Positions 1 through 5,599 of a DNA stretch of 6,675 nucleotides are shown in pieces; position 1 is the stretch's first letter, and the number at the start of each line of letters is the position of its first letter. The notes under the pieces were generated by a model, which worked only from the letters and a program-made list of their open reading frames with translations, was not told the origin of the DNA and searched no databases. The translations under genes were made by a program, and so were the position numbers. Origin of the DNA: Candidatus Aegiribacteria sp. (lineage in GTDB: Bacteria; Fermentibacterota; Fermentibacteria; Fermentibacterales; JCC-6); NCBI GenBank assembly GCA_030600975.1, contig JAUVUL010000101.1, forward strand, positions 1 through 6,675. The letters are read 5' to 3'.

Positions 1-925
1 GAAAGCGATTCCATCTCAGCGTGTCAAAGGAATCAGACACCTGGCCGGCATCTCCAAATAGAGCAATCCCGATTCCCTGCAGGAAGGAGCTGCTGTCGGA
101 GCCGAAACTGAATATGTTCCGGCGAAGTTCGATATTACTCAGCAGGAGCCACTCACCGGTGAATCGATTCTTCCGGTACCCTCGAAGATCATCGGCTCCG
201 CCCAGAGAAGAAAGCCACATGAAAGGAGTGGTTCCAACACCGATATGCCTTTTCAGCATTACACGACACGCGACCGTCGTATTTATCACGGGAACCGGAC
301 AGAAAAGCGCTGACTGCCCGGTTAATATTGAATAAGTGATGTCATTGCCCGTCTGCCAGTCCATATCGAGTTCCGTATATCCTGTCAGTGAAGAAAAAAG
401 AGCAGGCTCCAGGCGCACACTTACGACCGGGCCGATTGTCCAGATGGAATTGTAATGTTCTCCCGGAAGAGTCGACCACAGTGTGCTTTCCTCACGATCA
501 TATGTAGTAGAATGTCTGGTCTCGATGCCCAGACCCAGTGTAAGTGGAGCAGCTATTTGACGACTGTACAGAAGCCGGAGTCTCTGAGCCTCCCCGGTAA
601 ATTCAGCCGTGCTGTCAAATTCGCCAGTGTTTCCATAAGCAAAGAACGAAACCTTCGGTAATTTCAACTGTTCCATGAAAAAAGAGAAACTGCCGCCCAA
701 TGCCGGTGCAGAGAAGGAAAGAGCCATTCGATCCATGGCTTTTGTGGAACGAACCAGCTGGAGAGTGCCGTTGTCCAACCCGATTTCTTCCTTCAATTGA
801 ATCCTGACACCATATACGATACCCGCGAAAGAATTGTATCCGGCAACAGGCAGGAACATCCAGTTGGAAAGCGCAGTCGATGTGAAAAGAACCAGGAGGG
901 CAAGAAGAGAATATTTATACTTGAT
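1..925 (-). CDS. Omp85/BamA-type outer-membrane beta-barrel protein, 3' end cut by window edge
   Basis: Minus-strand frame, open from a TAA at 985-983 to base 1; 308 codons are visible if the start is ATC at 925. Residues 2-20 form a signal peptide (KYKYSLLALLVLF then STALS). The rest alternates like outer-membrane beta strands. Residues 242-272 carry the Omp85 loop-6 signature: GGADDLRGY (LRGY at 247-250) followed by NRFTGEW and NIELRR. Residues 286-295 (GIALFGDAGQ) fit the strand that follows. The family inserts or translocates proteins or lipids at the outer membrane. The barrel follows the signal peptide directly, with no room for POTRA domains, so a short surface-antigen-like (D15) member is likelier than BamA itself; its substrate is unknown. 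No ATG, GTG or TTG occurs in frame before codon 23 (ATG 859), which would delete the signal peptide. Barrel assignment is strong, exact start weaker. The gene is divergent from the propeller lipoprotein. Confidence 0.85.
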   Translation of the reverse strand, partial: MKYKYSLLALLVLFTSTALSNWMFLPVAGYNSFAGIVYGVRIQLKEEIGLDNGTLQLVRSTKAMDRMALSFSAPALGGSFSFFMEQLKLPKVSFFAYGNTGEFDSTAEFTGEAQRLRLLYSRQIAAPLTLGLGIETRHSTTYDREESTLWSTLPGEHYNSIWTIGPVVSVRLEPALFSSLTGYTELDMDWQTGNDITYSILTGQSALFCPVPVINTTVACRVMLKRHIGVGTTPFMWLSSLGGADDLRGYRKNRFTGEWLLLSNIELRRNIFSFGSDSSSFLQGIGIALFGDAGQVSDSFDTLRWNRF

Positions 926-931
926 ATTATA

Positions 932-939
932 CCTCGTCC
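932..939 (-). promoter_or_regulatory. Ribosome binding site that fixes the ATC start of the Omp85 gene
   Basis: The minus strand reads GGACGAGG, then six bases (TATAAT), then ATC AAG TAT AAA. The spacing is right for a Shine-Dalgarno site, and the following codons give a basic N-terminus and hydrophobic core. This supports ATC at 925 as the initiation codon. An ATG changed to ATC by mutation or sequencing error is the alternative. Confidence 0.5.
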
Positions 940-967
940 TGAAAATGAACTCTATCCTGACATCGTA

Positions 968-995
968 AGAATATAACGAATCTTAACATTGTCAA
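968..995 (-). promoter_or_regulatory. Candidate sigma70-like promoter for the Omp85 gene
   Basis: The minus strand has a perfect TTGACA (995-990), then 16 bases, then TATTCT (973-968), a 4/6 match to TATAAT. A better hexamer, TATATT (975-970), would leave only 14 bases of spacer. The -35 overlaps the -35 of the opposing plus-strand promoter. Confidence 0.4.
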
Positions 996-1017
996 GATGT
1001 ACCTTTCGTTGTAGATT
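989..1017 (+). promoter_or_regulatory. Candidate sigma70-like promoter for the propeller lipoprotein gene
   Basis: TTGTCA (989-994, 5/6 match), exactly 17 bases, then TAGATT (1012-1017, 4/6 match). It lies about 60 bases upstream of the lipoprotein ATG. Its -35 box shares six bases with the opposing -35 box. Confidence 0.4.
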
Positions 1018-1066
1018 CTCGTTCAGGACAGGAGAGAATAAATGTAGCCAAGACCAGGATGTCGTT

Positions 1067-1073
1067 AAAGGAG
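1067..1073 (+). promoter_or_regulatory. Ribosome binding site that fixes the lipoprotein start
   Basis: AAAGGAG lies five bases before ATG 1079. It favours this start over a longer in-frame reading from TTG 989, which would sit inside the promoter and put 30 non-signal residues ahead of the lipobox peptide. Confidence 0.8.
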
Positions 1074-1078
1074 TACTT

Positions 1079-2224
1079 ATGAAAATAGCAGTACTGATCC
1101 CGATAATTGCCCTTATTGCCTGTGGAACGCCCGATCAGCAACCGGATGATGCAGTCACATCCCCGAATATTGAACCCACACACTACACAATCACCGCAGT
1201 TGATACAATCGGAGTCGAACTTGGCGACAGCAATTATGTTTTTGGTCAGACGGACGTGGCCCTTTTCGGTCCGGACGGTGAGATACTCGTTCTTGATGGT
1301 TCAAAAAACCATATTATGGTCTTCTCGGCGGACGGTGAGTTCCTGAGAAACATCGGACGTCAGGGCAGCGGCCCCGGTGAGTTCCAGCGGCCTCTGGCAA
1401 TGACTCTGCTCGGAAACGGAAAACTTGCTGTCTCGGATCCAATGTCGGGGAAAATTACACTTTTTGATTCATCCTATACATTTGAGAGCGAAATAGCCGG
1501 ATTTTTCCCGGTTCCTCCACTGGCAATTGACGGTGCTGATGGAGAAGCGATCATAGGATTGATGAGGAAAGTCGATATGGCCAACGGAATGATCGGATAT
1601 TCTCTCGCCAGGCTGGATGGAACGGCGGAGCCGACTCATATCTATGTTGAAGACCTGGTTGAGTTCGAACCGTCAATGATCGGTCCCGGATACACGGAGG
1701 CAACAGTCGCCTTTACTTCTGACCACACCGGAAGGGTATTCTTCAGTGTCATGTCAACTGACATCTATCGGGTGGAGTGTTTCCATCCTGACGGAGAGCA
1801 GTTCCTCGTTATCGAGCGACCCTTCGAGAGTGTACTCAAGACTCCCCTGGAAATCGAAGAGGAAATAGAGGATTTCAACAATTTTCTGGAAATGAGAGCC
1901 TCTGGAGGAGGTGGCGGACGTATGAGGAGCATGGGTGTCCAGATATCTCCGGAGGATATCGATTACGAACCTAACCCGTATCACTATGCCATTTCCGATC
2001 TGATGGTGGATGGGCAGGAGCGGCTCTGGGTAAGACGGGGTCCCGAACCCATGCCGTATTTTGATGTATATGATCTTAACGGTGAACTCCTTTTCACCGC
2101 TTCCATTGATGAAAGCGATCCGGATACCCGCAGCTGGACAATAGCAATCGGGAACGACAGAATGCTTGCATTTTCGGACGATCCTATCGGATACCCGAAA
2201 ATCGTTGTTCTCGAAATCGATTGA
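1079..2224 (+). CDS. 6-bladed beta-propeller (NHL-like) lipoprotein
   Basis: 381 residues. The N-terminus MKIAVLIPIIALIAC is a lipoprotein signal with lipobox LIAC, so Cys15 should be lipidated. Gly at +2 gives no inner-membrane retention signal, so the outer membrane is likely. Residues about 40-380 form repeated propeller strands. The clearest blade is 64-103: DGEILVLDGSKNHIMVF, DGEFLRNIG, then GSGPGEFQ, the NHL-style motif of the family annotated as 6-bladed beta-propeller. Later blades start near 108 (GNGKLAVSD), 174 (YSLARLDG), 217 (HTGRVFFSV) and 311 (DGQERLWVRR). Residues 257-296 break the pattern with an acidic helix-like stretch and a Gly run (276-280), probably an exposed loop. Such propellers usually bind ligands or partner proteins and have no catalytic signature; the partner is unknown. 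It converges on the secreted paralogue that ends at 2331. Confidence 0.85.
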   Translation: MKIAVLIPIIALIACGTPDQQPDDAVTSPNIEPTHYTITAVDTIGVELGDSNYVFGQTDVALFGPDGEILVLDGSKNHIMVFSADGEFLRNIGRQGSGPGEFQRPLAMTLLGNGKLAVSDPMSGKITLFDSSYTFESEIAGFFPVPPLAIDGADGEAIIGLMRKVDMANGMIGYSLARLDGTAEPTHIYVEDLVEFEPSMIGPGYTEATVAFTSDHTGRVFFSVMSTDIYRVECFHPDGEQFLVIERPFESVLKTPLEIEEEIEDFNNFLEMRASGGGGGRMRSMGVQISPEDIDYEPNPYHYAISDLMVDGQERLWVRRGPEPMPYFDVYDLNGELLFTASIDESDPDTRSWTIAIGNDRMLAFSDDPIGYPKIVVLEID

Positions 2225-2278
2225 TACCTGTTACACTTGCTGCTATATAATGCGTGAAGTTGTCGTTGATAGTATTTC

Positions 2279-2301
2279 TGAACGGGAGGCTGACCTGTTC
2301 A
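2279..2301. terminator. Hairpin between convergent genes, possible bidirectional terminator
   Basis: TGAACGGG (2279-2286) pairs with CCTGTTCA (2294-2301) around a 7-base loop, with one G-T wobble in the 8-bp stem. A second small stem follows: GTGTC 2304-2308 with GACAC 2312-2316. The position between two converging stops suits termination, but neither strand has a T run after the stem, so a classical intrinsic terminator is not established. Confidence 0.3.
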
Positions 2302-2330
2302 ACGTGTCACCGACACCACTTTGCATTCTA

Positions 2331-3185
2331 TCAGAAACTGGTCTTAATGTTTCCCCAGGTTGAATGTTCCAGAGAAGTTTCCGTTATTTCAAGCTCGGAT
2401 ATATGGAAAACCGAACTGTTATCCTGGTATGACCAGAAGTAAGTATTTCTTTCTGATGAGTAGCACAATCCCAGTGAAAGAAGTATATCCGCGGATACCG
2501 GCAATGGCGCACTTCCGAGTAGAGTCATAGAGGAACCGGAGAATTCGTAGAACCAGATAAAGTGTTCCCAATATGCTGTTACTGCGATCCCTGTTGCAGC
2601 GGTTCCCGTATCAAATACTGCCAGTCCACTAAGTTGGGTAGTGATTCCGGGAAGATTCCAGGCGCCGAGAAGAACTCCGGTCTGATCAAAGGCGCAGGCT
2701 GCACCAAAAGTCGAGGACATTGGACCGAAAGCCTCCCAGATGTAAGTACCATCGAAATCCATTCCTCTGCCGTCAGTATTATACGGATTGGGATAGGTAC
2801 CCCATATCATACCATTGAAAAAATAGATGTTATTATCAATAAAATCGTTTACATGGGCAAATGTTCCTCCGTCTGCCATGCCAAAAGCATAACCGTTGGC
2901 TGGGTCCAGCGCCCATGAATCTAACACTGTCCCATCGTCAGCACTGCAGTTATATAATTCGTCCTCAGCATTAGAGATGAAGAAAAGACTGTTGTGCCCA
3001 TCATTGTAGTCCAGTCCGAGGATCTGAGAAGTATATGGAGTCTCGAAAGTACTCAGAATCGTGATTTCGTAGCCATCTGCACCATTCTGACCAGCAGGTA
3101 CCGATGCTCCAGGTCCTTCTCCAAGTGGACCGGGATTTGCTGCTGCGACAGCAGCAAGAATGAGAAGAGATATGATAAATTTCAT
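2331..3185 (-). CDS. Secreted beta-propeller-like protein, paralogue 1
   Basis: 284 residues. The N-terminus MKFIISLLILAAVAAA is a Sec signal peptide, probably cleaved before NPGPLGEGP. The mature part has about five related segments, each starting with a Gly-hydrophobic pair and followed by an aromatic strand: 57-91 (GLDYNDGHNSLFF), 102-130, 141-176 (GMDFDGTYIWEAFG), 187-224, and 239-267 (GLCYSSERNTYFWSY). This suggests a small beta-propeller or similar all-beta fold outside the cytoplasm. No catalytic motif or lipobox is seen. The C-terminal tail STWGNIKTSF is kept in the paralogue. Minus-strand AAAGGA lies 7 bases before the ATG. It is 234/284 identical to its neighbour. Function unknown; surface ligand binding is a guess. 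Confidence 0.85.
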   Translation of the reverse strand: MKFIISLLILAAVAAANPGPLGEGPGASVPAGQNGADGYEITILSTFETPYTSQILGLDYNDGHNSLFFISNAEDELYNCSADDGTVLDSWALDPANGYAFGMADGGTFAHVNDFIDNNIYFFNGMIWGTYPNPYNTDGRGMDFDGTYIWEAFGPMSSTFGAACAFDQTGVLLGAWNLPGITTQLSGLAVFDTGTAATGIAVTAYWEHFIWFYEFSGSSMTLLGSAPLPVSADILLSLGLCYSSERNTYFWSYQDNSSVFHISELEITETSLEHSTWGNIKTSF

Positions 3186-3205
3186 AAGGTATTCCTTTCC
3201 GGGTT

Positions 3206-3235
3206 ATTTCTCGAGGTCACATTTCTCGGGTTCAC
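3206..3235. repeat. 15-bp tandem repeat in the leader of paralogue 1
   Basis: ATTTCTCGAGGTCAC (3206-3220) is followed at once by ATTTCTCGGGTTCAC (3221-3235), with two mismatches. A degenerate third copy (3191-3205) carries the Shine-Dalgarno site. The other duplication unit has only one copy, fused directly to its AAAGGAG. Confidence 0.7.
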
Positions 3236-3256
3236 GTCTTGTATCTTAACATTATT

Positions 3257-3286
3257 ATCATACTATCTTTACATTGAAGAATGCAA
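3257..3286 (-). promoter_or_regulatory. Candidate promoter of paralogue 1
   Basis: Minus strand TTGCAT (3286-3281), 18 bases, TATGAT (3262-3257), which is a 5/6 match to TATAAT. The region is AT-rich and is conserved in the second unit, where the same two hexamers are only 14 bases apart. Confidence 0.3.
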
Positions 3287-3351
3287 TTGTTCCAGTACAA
3301 ACTCATAATTACCGGCATCAACCGGGAGGATTCGTTCCGCTTTCCATTTTA

Positions 3352-4206
3352 TCAGAAACTGGTCTTAATGTTTCCCCAGGTTGAACGCTCCAGAGATGTT
3401 TCCGTTATTTGAAGCTCGGATATATGGAAGACCATACTGTAATCATAGTATGACCAGAAGTAAGTATTTCTTTCTGATGAGTAGCACAATCCCAGTGAAT
3501 AGTATGCATTTGCGGATACCGGCAACTGTCCACTTCCGAGCAGAATCATAGAGGAACCGGTGAATTCGTAGAACCAGATATAGTGTACCGAATACGATGT
3601 TACTGCGATCCCTGTTGCATCGGTTCCAGTATCAAATACTGCCAGCCCGCTAAGTTGGGTAGTGATTCCGGGAAGATTCCAGGCGCCGAGAAGAACTCCG
3701 GTCTTATCAAAGGCGCAGGCTGCACCATAAGTCGCGTGTATTGCACCGAAAGCCTCCCAGATGTAAGTACCATCGAAATCCATTCCTCTGCCGTCATTAT
3801 TGTACGGATTGGGATAGGTACCCCATGTCACACCATTGAAAAAATAGACATCACTACTACTAAAATCATTTACATGGGCAAATGATCCTCCGTCTGCCAT
3901 GCCAAAAGCATGATCGTTGACCGGGTCCAGCGCCCATGAATTTAACTCTGTCCCATCGTCAGCACTGCAGTTATATAATTCGTCCTCAGCATTAGAGATG
4001 AAGAAAAGACTGTTGTACCCATCATTGTAGTCCAGTCCGAGGATCTGAGTAGCATATGGAGTCTCGAAAGTGTTCAGAATCGAAATTATGTAGTCATCTG
4101 TACCATTTTGATCAGCAAGTACCGATGCTTTAGGTCCTTCTCCAAGTGGACCGGGATTTGCTGCTGCGACAGCAGCAAGAATGAGAAGAGATATGACGAA
4201 TTTCAT
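3352..4206 (-). CDS. Secreted beta-propeller-like protein, paralogue 2
   Basis: 284 residues from ATG 4206. An upstream GTG reading in the same frame (4239) is rejected, because AAAGGAG lies 6 bases before ATG 4206 and the signal peptide starts there (MKFVISLLILAAVAAA, then NPGPLGEGP). It aligns without gaps to paralogue 1. Long blocks are invariant (for example residues 65-86, 138-154, 169-195, 237-253). Differences cluster at 116-127, 155-160, 204-209, 226-236 and 254-258. This copy gains tyrosine at 64, 160, 209, 235, 236, 254 and 256, which may change a ligand face. No frameshift or stop disrupts either copy, so both appear functional. Its own leader suggests separate transcription from the gene at 4419-5309, 212 bases upstream. 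Role unknown; probably periplasmic or surface. Confidence 0.85.
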   Translation of the reverse strand: MKFVISLLILAAVAAANPGPLGEGPKASVLADQNGTDDYIISILNTFETPYATQILGLDYNDGYNSLFFISNAEDELYNCSADDGTELNSWALDPVNDHAFGMADGGSFAHVNDFSSSDVYFFNGVTWGTYPNPYNNDGRGMDFDGTYIWEAFGAIHATYGAACAFDKTGVLLGAWNLPGITTQLSGLAVFDTGTDATGIAVTSYSVHYIWFYEFTGSSMILLGSGQLPVSANAYYSLGLCYSSERNTYFWSYYDYSMVFHISELQITETSLERSTWGNIKTSF

Positions 4207-4251
4207 AATTGACTCCTTTCTCGGGTTCACGTCTTGCATTTTAGCATTATT

Positions 4252-4277
4252 ATCATACTATATATTGAAAAATGCAA
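4252..4277 (-). promoter_or_regulatory. Candidate promoter region of paralogue 2
   Basis: Minus strand TTGCAT (4277-4272) and TATGAT (4257-4252) match the unit 1 elements, but the spacer is only 14 bases. A TTGACT at 4290-4285 is an alternative -35 that has no good -10 at normal spacing. The region is conserved, but the exact promoter is uncertain. Confidence 0.2.
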
Positions 4278-4418
4278 TTGTTCCAGTCAAACCCATAATT
4301 ACCGGCATCAACCGGATTGTCTACCAGAATATCTATTTAAATGTGAATAAGGTTCTTAAATGTCCGTCTTATCCCCCTGAGCAGCAAATTTGAACATCTC
4401 GACACACGACCTTATACA

Positions 4419-5309
4419 TTATTCCGACAGGATTACCGGATCAGGTTCGACCAGAAGGAAAGGTACGGCCTCAATACTGAAATCCCTGACCTCCACCTCG
4501 TAGCAGTGCGTATCTTCTGCAAGTAATTCACTTCCATCGAATTCAACGAACCACATTTCGGAATCATCCGTCCAGGGACGCTCAAATACTATACGACCCT
4601 CGCTTAACGGGCCGTTCCAGAGAAGCGGCTGGCACAGCGAAAACCGTAATGGCTCAAATCCGGTTATATGTGTCCACCCGCGAATCAGATATTGCACCTG
4701 GACCACGATCTCTTCTTCGTCATTACATGGAATCTCCCACATATCCGCATAAAATCGACGTGTTTCCGGTACCGCGCTCCAGAAATCTTCATCCGAATCG
4801 AATCGTGACCTGAATTCCTCGACAGGGCGTAATTCGTGTCTGGTAATTGTTCCGCTTTCTTTCTCGCACCGGTGTATGTGAAAGACGGAATCGGCTGATG
4901 GATAGTTCGATTCAGTTATATCATCAAGAATGTTTATATCGATAGGATAGCCCCCGAGCATGCTTCGGGGTTCCGTCAGAACTCCGTTGACCCAGAAGAA
5001 TTCCAGTTCCCTTTTCAACTCCGGAGCCACTCCCAGATCCAGACATATGAGAATATCGCACCCGGAAACAGGTGGAATGAGTACAAGGTTTTCGCAGACT
5101 ACATAATCCCAGGTAGCATAGTCGGACATAGTTTCGTTCTCAATGAGTACAGGCTGGATTGTTGCATACCATGATCTCAGTACCGCAAGGTTTTCAGATG
5201 ATATTCCTTCGACCTGGCCATCGATGTCCGATCTATAAACCGGACAGAGCCAGGATGCGTACGAATAGCCTGCCAGACAAAGAATCGCTGAAATAACTCG
5301 AAAACCCAT
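4419..5309 (-). CDS. Secreted protein of unknown function
   Basis: 296 residues from ATG 5309. A GTG two codons earlier (5315) overlaps the Shine-Dalgarno AGGGAAGG, so it is less likely. Residues 1-18 (MGFRVISAILCLAGYSYA) are a Sec signal peptide, so the product should be periplasmic or extracellular. The mature chain is acidic and aromatic, with 8 cysteines (22, 72, 84, 89, 148, 195, 226, 269), an even number compatible with disulfides. Alternating hydrophobic strands (69-91, 200-212, 238-258, 268-290) suggest a beta-rich fold. No lipobox, later membrane helix or known catalytic motif is visible, and the family is not recognised. It resembles neither the propeller lipoprotein nor the duplicated pair. 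The gene is divergent from the GGDEF-ATPase gene across 290 bases. Confidence 0.75.
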   Translation of the reverse strand: MGFRVISAILCLAGYSYASWLCPVYRSDIDGQVEGISSENLAVLRSWYATIQPVLIENETMSDYATWDYVVCENLVLIPPVSGCDILICLDLGVAPELKRELEFFWVNGVLTEPRSMLGGYPIDINILDDITESNYPSADSVFHIHRCEKESGTITRHELRPVEEFRSRFDSDEDFWSAVPETRRFYADMWEIPCNDEEEIVVQVQYLIRGWTHITGFEPLRFSLCQPLLWNGPLSEGRIVFERPWTDDSEMWFVEFDGSELLAEDTHCYEVEVRDFSIEAVPFLLVEPDPVILSE

Positions 5310-5314
5310 TTGCA

Positions 5315-5322
5315 CCTTCCCT
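5315..5322 (-). promoter_or_regulatory. Ribosome binding site choosing ATG 5309 over GTG 5315
   Basis: Minus-strand AGGGAAGG ends five bases before ATG 5309. Its last base is the first base of the alternative GTG codon, which therefore cannot use this site. Confidence 0.65.
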
Positions 5323-5375
5323 GGTTAATGCTGATCTGTCCACTGTGAAAAGCCGGCGGGATTCATGTAGACTTC

Positions 5376-5404
5376 TTGACAGAACACCGATTCTCACTTT
5401 GAAT
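5376..5404 (+). promoter_or_regulatory. Candidate upstream promoter of the GGDEF-ATPase gene
   Basis: Perfect TTGACA (5376-5381), 17 bases, then TTGAAT (5399-5404), a 4/6 match to TATAAT. A short inverted repeat GATTC/GAATC (5389-5393, 5401-5405) overlaps the -10. It lies about 195 bases upstream of the start codon. Confidence 0.3.
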
Positions 5405-5445
5405 CTGTCGGTGAACAGGATGAATTCAACAGTAATATAAGGCTC

Positions 5446-5476
5446 TTGACATACGATATCGATACGTGTCTAGTAT
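5446..5476 (+). promoter_or_regulatory. Candidate proximal promoter of the GGDEF-ATPase gene
   Basis: Perfect TTGACA (5446-5451). Possible -10 boxes are TCTAGT (5469-5474, 17-base spacer) or TAGTAT (5471-5476, 19-base spacer), each a 4/6 match. The spacer holds two overlapping 8-bp palindromes, CGATATCG (5454-5461) and TATCGATA (5457-5464). It predicts a leader of about 115-120 bases. Confidence 0.4.
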
Positions 5477-5501
5477 TTGAAAGAACCGCCTGTATAGACA
5501 C
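5466..5501. repeat. Inverted repeat over the likely transcription start
   Basis: GTGTCTA (5466-5472) and TAGACAC (5495-5501) are perfect 7-bp arms with 22 bases between them. The left arm covers the -10 region, and the centre falls near the expected +1. It could be an operator, or it could be chance. Confidence 0.4.
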
Positions 5502-5599
5502 CGGGGTTAATGAATAACAGGGTTCGTATATGCAGGTATAGCCTTGCTGTTGTATGAAGGCTTTGTTGAGGATTGTCTTCGGATCTGTCGGGAATTGAA

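Larger units (their letters stand above)
2319..3325. repeat. Tandem duplication, unit 1 (gene plus leader)
   Basis: This unit matches 3340-4315 from about 12 bases beyond the stop codon, through the whole coding region at a constant offset of 1021 bases, and on through the upstream leader to ccggcatcaaccgg (3312-3325). The coding part has 79 mismatches in 855 bases by hand count and no indels. The leader of this unit is about 30 bases longer because of a small tandem repeat and spacer changes. Confidence 0.9.
3340..4315. repeat. Tandem duplication, unit 2 (gene plus leader)
   Basis: Second copy of the unit at 2319-3325, in the same orientation. The shared upstream boundary is ccggcatcaaccgg (4302-4315), an inverted CCGG pair around six bases. 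Upstream of it the two copies no longer align. The shorter leader may be the ancestral form, since the extra bases in unit 1 are an internal tandem repeat. Confidence 0.9.

Noticed and set aside
21..661. Plus-strand open frames at 21-335 and 455-661
   Set aside because: They lie antisense to the Omp85 gene, whose frame is continuous across the region and carries recognisable family motifs. The plus-strand translations look like low-quality Ser/Arg-rich shadows.
2562..3885. Antisense open frames seen in both duplicated units (2562-2918 and 3583-3885)
   Set aside because: Their similarity to each other follows from the duplication. The sense frames have signal peptides, ribosome sites and gap-free conservation; the antisense frames have none of these.
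2331..4206. Diversity-generating retroelement (template and variable repeat) explaining the clustered changes
   Set aside because: Substitutions are not restricted to adenines of one copy, changes are spread over the gene, and no reverse transcriptase is in the window.
3312..4315. ccggcatcaaccgg at the ends of both duplication units as an attachment site or transposon end
   Set aside because: It marks only the upstream boundary of each unit. No matching copy occurs at the downstream boundaries and no recombinase gene is present, so plain unequal duplication suffices.
4344..4374. Stem GGATAAG/CTTATTC as terminator of the gene ending at 4419
   Set aside because: The stem is only 7 bp with a wobble, the loop is about 17 bases, and no T run follows on the minus strand.
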